Below are positions 46,502 through 56,570 of a stretch of DNA of 61,332 nt, piece after piece. The first letter of the stretch is position 1; each line of letters begins with the position of its first letter. Origin of the DNA: Spirochaetota bacterium (lineage in GTDB: Bacteria > Spirochaetota > UBA4802 > UBA5550). Below the pieces are notes generated by a model. The model saw nothing but the letters and a program-made list of their open reading frames with translations. It searched no databases and was not told where the DNA came from. Location: positions 1-61,332 of the forward strand of contig JAJRXZ010000003.1 in NCBI GenBank assembly GCA_024276015.1. The letters are read 5' to 3'. The position numbers and the translations under genes were made by a program.

Positions 46502-47191
46502 CTATATGCATAATTGAGGATATTCTTTTTTTATTATAGATTCAACTATTGCAACTACCCGGTCTTTATTGATCCCCGAAGTATCAATTATAACCGCATC
46601 ATCCGCTTTACGCAGCGCACCGTACTTTCTCGATCTATCTTCATTATCTCTTTGTATAATTTGTTTTTTGACTGCAATTTCGTCAACATTTTTTCCCATT
46701 TCTTTATATTCTTTGACCCTTCTACGCGCTCTCTCATCAACAGAGGCATCAAGATATATCTTTATATGGGCTTCGGGAAATACAACCGTACCTATATCAC
46801 GCCCATCCATAATAACAGATTCTTCCTCTGCCATCTTCCTCAGGAGTCCGTTAACAAAATTTCTAACATCTATGTTGTCAGAGACTACTCCGATGTTCCC
46901 GGCAATAACCTCGTCCCGGATCAGCCCGGATACATCCCTTCCATTAACGTATGTTCTTGATGTTCCGTTTGGCAAAAATTCCTGTTTCAGATTAAAACTT
47001 GCAAGCTCTCTGAAAAAATCAATATCATCGGGGATTTCCCCATAAATTGACAGTATAAACCAAGTGATTGACCTGTAAATAGCTCCTGAGTCAATATATT
47101 TCAGTTTCAATTTAACAGCTACCTCTTTTGATACGCTGCTTTTCCCGGAACCTGCGGGCCCGTCAACTGCAACTACTATTCTGCGGATCAC
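46502..47191 (-). CDS. cmk: Cytidylate kinase
   Basis: Phosphorylates CMP and dCMP. A P-loop GPAGSGKSS begins at residue 11. The NMP-binding region and 'MDGRDIGTVVFP' match the family. 229 residues. Its start lies inside the end of tyrA (29-nt overlap), so translation is coupled. cmk next to rpsA is a conserved pair. Confidence 0.94.
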   Translation of the reverse strand: MIRRIVVAVDGPAGSGKSSVSKEVAVKLKLKYIDSGAIYRSITWFILSIYGEIPDDIDFFRELASFNLKQEFLPNGTSRTYVNGRDVSGLIRDEVIAGNIGVVSDNIDVRNFVNGLLRKMAEEESVIMDGRDIGTVVFPEAHIKIYLDASVDERARRRVKEYKEMGKNVDEIAVKKQIIQRDNEDRSRKYGALRKADDAVIIDTSGINKDRVVAIVESIIKKEYPQLCI

Positions 47192-48059
47192 CTAATCTAT
47201 CCCTGAATTGTTTTACTTCATCCAAATAATCATATAACGGTTCGGTTTCAGAATGAACATTATTAATTCTGTCTTTCAAATTACTAAGTTCTCTTATAAA
47301 CATCGTAAGAGCTGAAACTATATTATCTTTATTCAATAAAGCTATATCTTTCCATATCTCCGGCAAGCCAGATGAGATTCTTGTAACATCAAGTAAGCCG
47401 TTGCCTATAAAATGATTTATATCTTTAATCTTACTACTTTTGGACAGAAAATTCATAAGTGTTTTTATCACGGAACATGCCGCCATATGAGGCATATGGC
47501 TTGTATATGCAACTGCAATATCGTGAATATACGGAGGCACAATAAATACTGTCGATTTCAATGTTTGCCAGAATCCGGCAATTTCCTTAATATCCTCCTC
47601 ACTATTTCTTTCATGAGGAGTGATGATCACCGAAGCAGAATGAAACATGGTCCCGGTACTGTAATTATATCCGGCATCTTCCGAACCCGCCATTGGATGA
47701 CACCCAATAAACTGTCCGGCATTTTTAAGACTTTTGACTTCCTCTATGATCGGGTTTTTAACGCTTCCCACATCAATGATCAGAGTATCTCCTGCCAGTC
47801 CGGGATCTTGTAAAATATTGCGGATTATTTCAACCGAGACTGCAACAGGAGTTGATACAATGATCAGGCCGAACTCCTTCACATCCAGTTCGTCAATCAG
47901 CCCTATACTATCGACACTCCTGTCATCAAGGGCTTTCCGAAGCTTATTCGGATTTATGCCATAGGCACGGATCATTACTTCCGGAATTTCTTTTTTTATA
48001 CTCTTGCTTAATGACCCGCCAAGCAGACCGAGACCTATTACTGCTATCTTTTTTCTCAT
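47163..48059 (-). CDS. tyrA: Prephenate dehydrogenase
   Basis: Oxidatively decarboxylates prephenate to 4-hydroxyphenylpyruvate for tyrosine synthesis. The Rossmann motif GLGLLGGS begins near residue 9. 'GCHPMAGSEDAGY' holds the conserved catalytic His region. 298 residues with no chorismate mutase or ACT domain, so a monofunctional enzyme. It could use arogenate instead. It lies between pheA and cmk. Confidence 0.92.
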   Translation of the reverse strand: MRKKIAVIGLGLLGGSLSKSIKKEIPEVMIRAYGINPNKLRKALDDRSVDSIGLIDELDVKEFGLIIVSTPVAVSVEIIRNILQDPGLAGDTLIIDVGSVKNPIIEEVKSLKNAGQFIGCHPMAGSEDAGYNYSTGTMFHSASVIITPHERNSEEDIKEIAGFWQTLKSTVFIVPPYIHDIAVAYTSHMPHMAACSVIKTLMNFLSKSSKIKDINHFIGNGLLDVTRISSGLPEIWKDIALLNKDNIVSALTMFIRELSNLKDRINNVHSETEPLYDYLDEVKQFRDRLGDPQNSSCS

Positions 48060-48140
48060 AAAATCCGGCTATATATAAATTTAGTTTTTTATTTACAATT
48101 ATTTTGAAGTTGATTCGATTTACCTAACGGGAAGGGATCA

Positions 48141-49187
48141 TCATATACCGATTCTGTATGATCCTAAAACTTTCAAAAAAACAGTCTCTTTCATCATTTT
48201 ATTTAACGCTTCAACTACAACGCTATCATCCTTATGACCCAGAAAGTCAATAAAAAAATTATACTGCCACATCTTTTTCTTATTGGGCCTTGATTCAATC
48301 TTCGTCATATTTATACCCAATTCACTGAAAGGCATTAAAAGGCTCAAAAGGGCTCCGGGTTTATCTTTAATTGCACAGACGATCGAGGTTTTATCCTTCC
48401 CGCAGGGCATATTCTCGGTTTTACCCATTGCATAAAATCTTGTATAATTTTGTCTGAGATCTTCTATTCTGTCTGCCGCTATTTCAAGCGAGTAAATCTC
48501 TCCGGCAGCTCTTGATGCTATTGCAGCAGCGTTGGGTTCATCTGCGGCAATTTCGGCCGCACGGGAAGTGGAATCCACATATACAACCGAAACTCCGGGC
48601 AAATTCTTTTGCAGCCATGACTTACACTGCCCGTGAGGCTGAGGATGCGTATATACTTTATTTATATTGCCTATATCCCCTCCTTTAGACAGAAGACAAT
48701 ATGATATTCGAATATATTTCTCCGCAACAATATTCAGGTCGGTCTCTATCATTTCATCCAGTGTGAAAGTTACCGGGCCCTCGGTGCTGTTCTCAACCGG
48801 CACCACTCCGTAATCGGCATTGCCTTCCTCTACCTCGTAAAAAACTTCCCGAATTGTCCTCTTCGGGATCTTCTCAACAGAACTGCCGAATATTTCATTT
48901 AAAGCAATATTTGTAAAAGTTCCTTCCGGGCCAAGATATGCCGCTTTAAGAGGTTTTACCTGAGAGAAAGATGAATTTATAATTTCATTATATATTTTTT
49001 TTATGATCCTGCCTGATTCTTCTTCACCGTATTGGTCCAAAAAAACATCAATTTCGTTTAACAGGTCAATAATTGAAATCCTGCCTTTCCGGTTCTTTTC
49101 TTTAAGAATATTTTTATATATTTCAATTCTTTCGGAAAGAAGTTTAACTATTCTTTTATCTATGTCGCGTATCTCTTCTCTGTTCAT
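48141..49187 (-). CDS. pheA: Chorismate mutase/prephenate dehydratase (P-protein)
   Basis: A bifunctional enzyme of phenylalanine synthesis, 348 residues. Residues 1-80 are an AroQ-type chorismate mutase ('MNREEIRDIDKRIVKLL'). Residues ~82-262 are prephenate dehydratase, with 'AYLGPEGTFT' and 'VPVENSTEG'. Residues ~270-345 are an ACT domain ('KPGALLSLLMPF', 'ESRPNK') that gives Phe feedback inhibition. It starts 3 nt after scpB. Confidence 0.94.
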   Translation of the reverse strand: MNREEIRDIDKRIVKLLSERIEIYKNILKEKNRKGRISIIDLLNEIDVFLDQYGEEESGRIIKKIYNEIINSSFSQVKPLKAAYLGPEGTFTNIALNEIFGSSVEKIPKRTIREVFYEVEEGNADYGVVPVENSTEGPVTFTLDEMIETDLNIVAEKYIRISYCLLSKGGDIGNINKVYTHPQPHGQCKSWLQKNLPGVSVVYVDSTSRAAEIAADEPNAAAIASRAAGEIYSLEIAADRIEDLRQNYTRFYAMGKTENMPCGKDKTSIVCAIKDKPGALLSLLMPFSELGINMTKIESRPNKKKMWQYNFFIDFLGHKDDSVVVEALNKMMKETVFLKVLGSYRIGI

Positions 49188-49190
49188 ATA

Positions 49191-49868
49191 CTAATCGCTA
49201 TCAATAGAAAATTCCTTGATCTCAGACAGTTTTGGGAGATCCGATAGTTTATTTAATCCGAAGTGGATCAGAAATTTATCGGTTGTACCGTAAGCAAGGG
49301 GCCTGCCGGGCAGGTTTTTTCTGCCAACAGGTTTCACAAGATTTCTTTTCATTAAATTTGCCACCATCATTCTTGAAGAAACTCCTCTCAGTTCATCAAT
49401 ATCGGCAAGAACTATGGGCTGTTTGTAGGCAATAATGGACAATGTTTCGAGCATCCCCTTTGAAAGTTTCTCTTTCTTCTTCAAACCCAGGGCATACCTT
49501 AATTCCTCGGAATATTTTGCATTTGTAACAAATTGATATCCATTTGCAACATCTCTTAACAATATCCCTCCGCCGCGTTCCTCATATTCGTCAACCAGTG
49601 AATTAAGTATGATCTTTGCATGTGTGGGATCCACAGAAAAATTTTTTACAAAAAAGGAAATAGGCACAGGCTCATTACTTAGAAAGAGGACAGCTTCAAA
49701 TAATCCGCTCAAAGACGCTTCATCGCTTTTTTCTTCATCATCAGGATGGTTTTCCTTTTCATTGCTGCCTGCCTTATCCTCGGAGCCTTCTTCATAGTTC
49801 TTCTCCAATTCCTGTTCCGAATCGCCCCGGTTTCTTTCATCTGTTTTCAATATATCTTTATTATCCAT
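49191..49868 (-). CDS. scpB: Segregation and condensation protein B
   Basis: Winged-helix kleisin-partner of the SMC-ScpA complex. Residues ~50-225 are the two winged-helix domains ('LFEAVLFLSNEPVPISF', 'LETLSIIAYKQPI', 'GRPLAYGTT'). An acidic, low-complexity N-terminal extension of ~50 residues precedes them. It lies 48 nt after scpA. Confidence 0.93.
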   Translation of the reverse strand: MDNKDILKTDERNRGDSEQELEKNYEEGSEDKAGSNEKENHPDDEEKSDEASLSGLFEAVLFLSNEPVPISFFVKNFSVDPTHAKIILNSLVDEYEERGGGILLRDVANGYQFVTNAKYSEELRYALGLKKKEKLSKGMLETLSIIAYKQPIVLADIDELRGVSSRMMVANLMKRNLVKPVGRKNLPGRPLAYGTTDKFLIHFGLNKLSDLPKLSEIKEFSIDSD

Positions 49869-49916
49869 TTCTCCCCAAGAATATCACAAAACTTGCATCA
49901 TATCTAATAAACTCTA

Positions 49917-50678
49917 CTATGATAATTCCGTTATCGAAAAAATCCTGACAAGCCTGATATCCCCGAAAACTCTATGCTGAACAATCTTTATAAGATGCGT
50001 TTTTGTCATCTCAAGCATTGCAAGAAAAGACGTTAAAATTTCAGGTCTGCCCGAATCAGGCCGGATAATATCGGTAAAAAGAATTACTTCATTTATTCTT
50101 AAGAGTTCTGTTATATATTCGATCCTGTCGCTGATGAGAATTTCGTCAAATATTATTTCATCCTCTTCTATGGATGTTCTGGATTCAAGAACATTTGCAA
50201 AAGCTTTCAGAAGATCGAACAATGAAACTTCATAATACTCCTCATGTTCTTCAAGAAATTCATAAGTTGATATTTTATTATATACACGGCTCCGCCTTTC
50301 ATAGAGTTGGGACAGTGCAGCAGCAGATTTTTGAAATTTTTTGTATTCAAGGAGTTTTTCAATCAGTTCGGGCGGAAGAGGAGGAACAAAATATTCCTCT
50401 TCAATCTCACCGGAAGGCAGGAGCGCTTTACTCTTATAGAAAAGCAGTTCCGATGCCATTCGAATAAAGTCTATTGCAATTCGTACATTCAGCGTCTTCA
50501 TGACACTGAGAAATTCAAGGTACTGTTCTGTAATATCAGAAATGGAAATCTCTGTTATATCTATCTTTGATCTTTTGATAAGGTCCCATAGTACGTCCAG
50601 GGGCCCATCAAAATTATCAATATGGATTTCATATTTTTTATTTTCGTTTTTCTGATTATCGACACTTATGTTCTGCAT
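49917..50678 (-). CDS. scpA: Segregation and condensation protein A
   Basis: The kleisin that bridges SMC heads. It starts with the conserved 'IHIDNFDGPLDVLWDLIKRSKIDI' region, given as IDNFDGPLDVLWDLIK, and has 'LLFYKSKALLP' about residue 95. The C-terminal winged helix is complete. 253 residues. First gene of the scpA-scpB-pheA-tyrA-cmk-rpsA run. Confidence 0.94.
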   Translation of the reverse strand: MQNISVDNQKNENKKYEIHIDNFDGPLDVLWDLIKRSKIDITEISISDITEQYLEFLSVMKTLNVRIAIDFIRMASELLFYKSKALLPSGEIEEEYFVPPLPPELIEKLLEYKKFQKSAAALSQLYERRSRVYNKISTYEFLEEHEEYYEVSLFDLLKAFANVLESRTSIEEDEIIFDEILISDRIEYITELLRINEVILFTDIIRPDSGRPEILTSFLAMLEMTKTHLIKIVQHRVFGDIRLVRIFSITELS

Positions 50679-50742
50679 TTTATTTCGGTGTTATATAATT
50701 AATGGAATATTTATTTATCAACAAATTAATCCTCTTTATTAT

Positions 50743-50782
50743 AAAAAAAATTCCCTCTATTCCGTAAGTGAAGTAGAGGGAA
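50743..50782 (-). terminator. Terminator of the che operon
   Basis: TTCCCTCTA (50751-50759) and TAGAGGGAA (50774-50782) form a 9-bp stem. On the minus strand a run of eight T residues follows. It lies 30 nt after the cheY stop and closes the cheW-cheA-cheB-cheY transcript. Confidence 0.85.
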
Positions 50783-50811
50783 CTCTTCTATAAAATATAA
50801 TATTATATAAT

Positions 50812-51171
50812 CTATGCCAGGGCTTTTTCAGCAGCCTTCTGAAGTCTTTCCGGAGGGAAAGGCTTTACAACAAAATCCTTAACTCCAAGCTTAATTGCCT
50901 TGGTCAATAAGTTCTCTTGCCCCAGCGCAGTTACCATTATGATCCTTGCCTGCGGATTAAAGGCCAAAATTTCTTCTGCAGCCTCAATTCCATCCTTCTC
51001 TCTCATTGTAATATCCATTGTAACAAGATCCGGTTTAAGTTTTTTATATAAATCAACCGCCTCGTTGCCATTCTCTGCTTCACCTATAATTTCATGACCG
51101 GACGGAACCAATGCATCTTTCACAAGTGTTCTCATGAATTTCGCATCATCTACGATTAAAATCTTCGCCAT
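50812..51171 (-). CDS. cheY: Chemotaxis response regulator CheY
   Basis: A 119-residue stand-alone receiver that, when phosphorylated by CheA, binds the flagellar switch. The acidic pocket is Asp8-Asp9, the phospho-acceptor is Asp53 (VTMDITM), the conserved Thr lies in 'IMVTALG' and the Lys in 'FVVKPF'. I start at ATG 51171 with TGGAG upstream; a GTG at 51180 abuts the ribosome site. Last gene of the operon. Confidence 0.94.
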   Translation of the reverse strand: MAKILIVDDAKFMRTLVKDALVPSGHEIIGEAENGNEAVDLYKKLKPDLVTMDITMREKDGIEAAEEILAFNPQARIIMVTALGQENLLTKAIKLGVKDFVVKPFPPERLQKAAEKALA

Positions 51172-51367
51172 TGTAATCACTCCATTTACTATCTATTACT
51201 AAAATAATATTACAACAAAAATAAAAATCAATCAAGGATAATTTTTTAATTTATACAATAATTGCTAACCACTAAAAACTATTTTGTTCTAAAAATCAAT
51301 AAAAATATTAAAAATATACCAAATTTAAACTGCAATAAGACAACTTCCATCATAATAAGAAAGTACA

Positions 51368-52441
51368 TTAAATATGTGCAATTATTTTATGGGCTATTTC
51401 ATCAACAGGTACAACATCCTTTACTGCTCCATTCTCAACAGCAACTCTGTTCATCCCATAAACAACGGATGTCTTTTCATCCTGCGCAACAGTGTACCCG
51501 CCGCGGCTCTTAATTTTCATTATTCCTTCTGCCCCGTCTTTGCCCATACCAGTCATAATAACGCCCACTGTTTCGCTGCCTGCATTTTCTGCCAGTGAAT
51601 TGAAAAGAACATCAATGGAGGGTCTGTGCCCCGACTTTTTTTCTCCTTTATTGAGTTTTATTTTGTACCGGCCATCTTTTTTCTCAATTGATAAATGCGA
51701 ATGCCCCGGAGCGATGTATCCGTGCCCCGGAATTATGTCGTCATTATTTTCAGCCTCTTTTACTATCAAATGGGAATTGTCATTCAACCTTTCGGAAAAA
51801 GCTCTGGTAAAACCTTCCGGCATGTGCTGTACAACCAGAACAGGCGACGGGAAATTTCGGGGAAACCCTCTGAATACCCGCATTAAAGCTGAAGGCCCCC
51901 CTGTAGAGGTTCCTATGCCCACAATTTTCGAACTGATACATCCCTGTTCAAAGCATTTCTCCGCTCTGCCCGGGATATCTTTTCCTGCTCTTCCGGGATG
52001 ATCCGTCTTATCATCCCCTTTACTTCTAAGACGTATTTTCAACCTGTAAACGGATTTTATTTTTGAAATAAGCAACTCTCCTATTTCATCAACCGACAGC
52101 GACAGGACAGACGAAGGTTTTGGGACAAAGTCAACGGCGCCAATGTCAAGAGCCTTGAAAGTAGCTTCGGCTCCGTGCTGTGTCAGCACGCTGAGCATAA
52201 TAACAGGTTTAGGATTGGTCCTGATTATGGTATCAAGAGCGGAGAGCCCGTCAAGAATAGGCATCTCAATATCCATCGTTATAACGTCGGGATCCAGCTC
52301 ATTATTTCTGTATATGGCCGTTTTACCGTTATTAGCGGTTCCAATGACTTTTATCATGGGATCGCTTTCAATTATGTCTGTGATAATTTTTCTGACCAGT
52401 GAAGAATCGTCTACTACAAGAACTTTAATTTGATCCGACAT
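51368..52441 (-). CDS. cheB: Chemotaxis methylesterase CheB
   Basis: Removes methyl groups from, and deamidates, receptors. An N-terminal receiver has phospho-acceptor Asp57 ('VITMDIEMP'). The catalytic domain starts near residue 165 with GIGTSTGGPSAL (nucleophile Ser), 'VVQHMPEGF' (His) and 'MTGMGKDGAEG' (Asp). 357 residues, normal. Its start overlaps the cheA stop by 17 nt. No cheR is in the window. Confidence 0.95.
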   Translation of the reverse strand: MSDQIKVLVVDDSSLVRKIITDIIESDPMIKVIGTANNGKTAIYRNNELDPDVITMDIEMPILDGLSALDTIIRTNPKPVIMLSVLTQHGAEATFKALDIGAVDFVPKPSSVLSLSVDEIGELLISKIKSVYRLKIRLRSKGDDKTDHPGRAGKDIPGRAEKCFEQGCISSKIVGIGTSTGGPSALMRVFRGFPRNFPSPVLVVQHMPEGFTRAFSERLNDNSHLIVKEAENNDDIIPGHGYIAPGHSHLSIEKKDGRYKIKLNKGEKKSGHRPSIDVLFNSLAENAGSETVGVIMTGMGKDGAEGIMKIKSRGGYTVAQDEKTSVVYGMNRVAVENGAVKDVVPVDEIAHKIIAHI

Positions 52442-55400
52442 TGGACCTTAATCCCTCAACAATTATTTTAAGAGCTTCAGCTTCCGGGAAAAATAAAAAG
52501 TTGCCTATCAATCTGTCATTTTCGAAATAGAAGGCCGTATCCATAACAATGGCATAATCGCTCTTCATACCGTGCATAATAAGTATAGAATCAATTATGG
52601 ACTGCATATAATCATGGACAATTGTAGGCACATCAGGTTTGATCATAAGATTGGTTTTTTCTGCAATTACATTAATAACAGAAGAACCTATAATATTGGT
52701 TAACTCGTTTAATGCGGACTCGCCGTCTTCATCAAGTTCTTTCCTGCTTTTATTATCAGTCCCATAGAGAAGGTCGATCAGCTCAAAACCGATATTCTCA
52801 TCAAATATAAATAAGACCGTACCGTCAATGTCGCCCTTTACCGGCATCATAACGCCGATATAGGCGCTGTCAATATTGCCGATAAATTCCGGAATACTTT
52901 CAGTTGGTTTAATGACAACTTCCGGAATGGTAAGATCGATCCTCTTGTTTAAAATTCTGGAAAGAGATTCCGCAGCATTTGTTGCGCCCACATTTGCAAC
53001 TAATTGGAACTCCCTTATATCGTCCCGATCTATGTTCAGGGATCTTTCCATATGATCGCCCATATCTCCGCTTTCAAGGGCCGTTCCAACATTATTTTTT
53101 AATTCGCTTCTGAAATCTTCCAGAGCTTCCTTTACCTGAATATCAACAGTCTCTCCCGTTTCGCTTTTTTCATCTGAAGATTGAGGCAATTCTTCGGATA
53201 TATCCGCTATATCCCCTTCGTCAGATCCATCAACATCGATTATAATTTCCTCTTCTTTATCAATGACTTCCGGAATATCGAAGCTGTCAGAGCTTTCACT
53301 CTTATCCTCAACAATAACGTTAAGACTCACATCTTCCTCTTTTTCATCACTCTGCATAGTACCTGTTTCCATCACGGAAATATCTTCCGGAGGAGCTTCA
53401 AAAGTATCTGTTTCTTCTGCGCCTGATCTTGCATCCTTCTCTTCTTCCTCTTTATCCTCTCTTTCACTCTCGGCTTTTATTGTCCTTTTATCTTCGCCGG
53501 ATGCATCCTCATATTTCAATGTTTCAACTTCAGCGGAATTTGTATCAATAATGCCCCGCCTTTCATAAACAGTCAGTTTTTCCTGATCTGTAATTACCTT
53601 ATTGATCATAGTTGCAATATCAAGTATAAGGCATATACTCCCGTCTCCGAGAATTGAAGCTCCGGCAAGCCCTTCAACAGTTCTGTAATTCTGCTCAAGC
53701 GATTTAATTACTATCTCCATTTTGCCTTCAAGGTAATCCACAATGAGCCCTATTTTTCTGTTGCCGAATCCCACAACAACTACAGGAATTTTATCTTCCC
53801 TGCCGAGATCGCTTTCAGTTCTAATAAACTGATTTAATCTCAATAATGAGAGTATCTCTCCGCGCAGATTGATTACCTCGTGACCTTCTATTGTAGTAAT
53901 ATCGGACTGTGATATCTTTATAGTCTCAACTACATCGGATAGAGGAATAGCATACAATTCGGTTCTCACCTTTACCATAATTGCCGGGATAATTGCAAGT
54001 GTAAGAGGAAACGTCAAAACAAATCTTGTACCCATTCCGGGTTCGGTTTCAATGCTTACGGACCCGTTCAGGTCCGTTACGATCTGCTTCACCACATTCA
54101 TTCCCACACCCCGTCCGGAAACATCGGTAATTTTTTTTGCCGTTGAGAATCCCGGCGCAAAAATAAAGTTGTATATCTCGGCATTGTCCAGCGTGGATGC
54201 CGATTCCGCAGAAACCAGCCCCTTTTCTATTGCCTTTCTGAGGATTACTTCGCTGTTAAGTCCCTTTCCGTCGTCACTGACCTCAACAAAAATATGATTG
54301 CCTCCCTGATAAGCATTTAAGGTAATTCTCGCTGTTTCAGGTTTCCCCAGCCTTTTTCTCTCTTCAGGAACTTCAATTCCATGGTCTATGGCGTTTCTGA
54401 TAAGGTGGAGCAAAGGTTCTCCAATAGCGTCAATGACCTTTTTATCAAGTTCGGTATCTTCACCTTTGATCACCAGATCGACTTTTTTCTTAAATTCCTT
54501 TGTCAGATCCCGCACAAGCCTGTTAAACCTGGAGAATATCTGACCGATCTCCACCATTCTCGTTTTCATAATTCCGGCCTGCAGATCTTTTGCAATTCTC
54601 GACATGCCTTCCATTCTGTTCTTAAACTCATTAACAATTGCTTTATCGCCGGTTAACTGTCTTATTTCATCATAGAGCTTATAAAAACCGGAATTGGCAA
54701 TAACAAGTTCTCCCACATTATTGAGCAATTGATCCAGTTTATCTATTGATACTTTTACCGTCTTTGAAACAACGGTTTTCTTCCTCTCCTGTTCTATTCT
54801 TTCGGAAACTCTCTTATCGCGTCTGAATTCATGGGAATCTTCGGAATCATCATAATCTTCAGACATCTCGCCTTCGGAACCGCTATGCTCTTCATTAAGC
54901 GACTCTTCGGAAACATTTACTGTAGTATGCTCCGGATCTTCATCTGCACTGTAAAGAACATTACCGCTGCTTAAGGTTATACTCTTTTCATCATCCTGAG
55001 ACTTGTTAATCTCCTTTAATTCAACCCTTTTTATAAGATCGATATTCGACGCGTTTTTGATCGATTCCGGCCCCGCATCGGTACATACGACCACTTTAAA
55101 TATATCGGCCATTTCATCCGAGGTGAGCTCTTCCGACGGCGGAACACTTTTTACTACTGTGCCGAGCCTGCTCAGATTGCCTATTATAAGCTGCGCTTTT
55201 ACCCATTTCATCTGAGTCGATTCTTCAATAGTCACGGTTAATTCGTAACATTTCTGTCCCTTGCCCAAAGCATTGAGGATCTCCTTCTCTTCAGTTTCAC
55301 TAAAAATAGTATCCGCAACATCTTTGACAGCGGTATCGTCCGGTTTTTTAGCGGAGTCCTTTGAAGCGCCTGCATAAGCATTCTCACTGACAGACTGGAT

Positions 55401-55763
55401 CTCTTCAATAATCCAGGTGAGATCCTGAGCAGGTTTTTCTCCTGCTGCGATCGAATCAATAACGGAATTTATCTCATCGAAACATTTAAAAATAATATCC
55501 ACGATCTCAGGCGTAACTTTTAATGTTCTGTCGCGTATACCCTGAAGAAGGTTCTCCATCTTGTGAGCAAGGCTGCTCAAATCGTTAAGCCCTACAAAAG
55601 CGGCAGAACTTTTTAAAGAGTGGGCAGCTCTGAATATATCATTAATAATATCTATGTCTTCCGGATTTTTTTCCAGTTCAAGAAGATTCTGATTCAACTC
55701 CTGAAGCTGCTCATCGGCTTCTTCGAGAAATATATCCTGATACTCGCCTAAGGTAAATGACAT
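52425..55763 (-). CDS. cheA: CheA kinase fused to a CheC/CheX-type phosphatase domain
   Basis: A 1112-residue CheA. HPt P1 has His48 (FRAAHSLKSS). P2 follows. P3/P4 span ~335-600 with 'LIRNAIDHGIE' and 'SDDGKG'. The CheW-like P5 ends near 735. An acidic, low-complexity linker runs to ~930. The C-terminal ~180 residues form a CheC/CheX/FliY-like domain with the phosphatase motif S-x3-E-x2-N-x22-P intact: Glu1020, Asn1023 and Pro1046 (SALNELTN...DVP). That is the active site that dephosphorylates CheY-P. The kinase and phosphatase would therefore be one polypeptide. Typical CheA has ~650-800 residues. It lies between cheW and cheB. Confidence 0.92.
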   Translation of the reverse strand: MSFTLGEYQDIFLEEADEQLQELNQNLLELEKNPEDIDIINDIFRAAHSLKSSAAFVGLNDLSSLAHKMENLLQGIRDRTLKVTPEIVDIIFKCFDEINSVIDSIAAGEKPAQDLTWIIEEIQSVSENAYAGASKDSAKKPDDTAVKDVADTIFSETEEKEILNALGKGQKCYELTVTIEESTQMKWVKAQLIIGNLSRLGTVVKSVPPSEELTSDEMADIFKVVVCTDAGPESIKNASNIDLIKRVELKEINKSQDDEKSITLSSGNVLYSADEDPEHTTVNVSEESLNEEHSGSEGEMSEDYDDSEDSHEFRRDKRVSERIEQERKKTVVSKTVKVSIDKLDQLLNNVGELVIANSGFYKLYDEIRQLTGDKAIVNEFKNRMEGMSRIAKDLQAGIMKTRMVEIGQIFSRFNRLVRDLTKEFKKKVDLVIKGEDTELDKKVIDAIGEPLLHLIRNAIDHGIEVPEERKRLGKPETARITLNAYQGGNHIFVEVSDDGKGLNSEVILRKAIEKGLVSAESASTLDNAEIYNFIFAPGFSTAKKITDVSGRGVGMNVVKQIVTDLNGSVSIETEPGMGTRFVLTFPLTLAIIPAIMVKVRTELYAIPLSDVVETIKISQSDITTIEGHEVINLRGEILSLLRLNQFIRTESDLGREDKIPVVVVGFGNRKIGLIVDYLEGKMEIVIKSLEQNYRTVEGLAGASILGDGSICLILDIATMINKVITDQEKLTVYERRGIIDTNSAEVETLKYEDASGEDKRTIKAESEREDKEEEEKDARSGAEETDTFEAPPEDISVMETGTMQSDEKEEDVSLNVIVEDKSESSDSFDIPEVIDKEEEIIIDVDGSDEGDIADISEELPQSSDEKSETGETVDIQVKEALEDFRSELKNNVGTALESGDMGDHMERSLNIDRDDIREFQLVANVGATNAAESLSRILNKRIDLTIPEVVIKPTESIPEFIGNIDSAYIGVMMPVKGDIDGTVLFIFDENIGFELIDLLYGTDNKSRKELDEDGESALNELTNIIGSSVINVIAEKTNLMIKPDVPTIVHDYMQSIIDSILIMHGMKSDYAIVMDTAFYFENDRLIGNFLFFPEAEALKIIVEGLRSNVGSN

Positions 55764-55820
55764 TTTTTTCTCCGTATAATATTGATAGGAATTAGTATAA
55801 AGTTTAAAATATTCGAAACG

Positions 55821-56360
55821 CTATTCAATATCCTTTAATTCTTCATCCAAAAAAACTATATTGTCTAAATTCAGAATTACAATTAACCTGTCGCTAAGCC
55901 GTCCTATCCCATAGATGAACTCTTCGGAAACTCCTTCAATCATCTTGGAAGGCTCATCCACGTTTCTTTCGGGAATCCGTACTACCTGATGAACATTGTC
56001 CACCATAAGACCGATCTTCTTTTCGCCCGTTTGTATTACAATTATTCTTGTTAGATCGGTTTCCGCTGCAACAGGAAAACCGAATCTAATACGCGCATCA
56101 ACAACAGGTATAACATTTCCTCTGAGATTGATCACGCCTTTAATGAATTCGGGAGTATTGGGTAAACGGGTTAATGAGGGAATTCTTAAAATCTCATGAA
56201 CAGAGAGAATGTCAATACCATATTCCACATCGTCTATCATAAAACTCACAAGCTGAATGATCTCATCATCCCCGTATATCTCTTCGTCCTCAGCTATTTC
56301 TCTGTCGGCAATTTCAATCAGCCCTTTCTCCTGCGCTTTTAATAATTCATTCTGGTCCAT
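55821..56360 (-). CDS. cheW: Chemotaxis coupling protein CheW
   Basis: A 179-residue adaptor that links receptors to CheA. The fold spans ~30-175 with 'LPNTPEFIKGVINLRGNVIPVVD' (parts LPNTPEFIKGVI and NLRGNVIPVVD). An acidic N-terminal extension of ~30 residues is present. First gene of the che operon, 57 nt before cheA. Confidence 0.94.
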   Translation of the reverse strand: MDQNELLKAQEKGLIEIADREIAEDEEIYGDDEIIQLVSFMIDDVEYGIDILSVHEILRIPSLTRLPNTPEFIKGVINLRGNVIPVVDARIRFGFPVAAETDLTRIIVIQTGEKKIGLMVDNVHQVVRIPERNVDEPSKMIEGVSEEFIYGIGRLSDRLIVILNLDNIVFLDEELKDIE

Positions 56361-56570
56361 TTTTATTCCCTATATAATAGAAGTATAAACCTTGTTATAG
56401 TTTAAGCAGCAAAATAAACTGACAGGTACAATAGATCAACTCATCCGCTGCAATACAAATAATTAATATATAAAAGCCCCACAATTCAAGCATTTTTTAA
56501 CATTAATAGTTATTTAATTTTGATCCTGATGAGTATTCAATACAGAGAGTATAAAATAATGACTTCAAAA

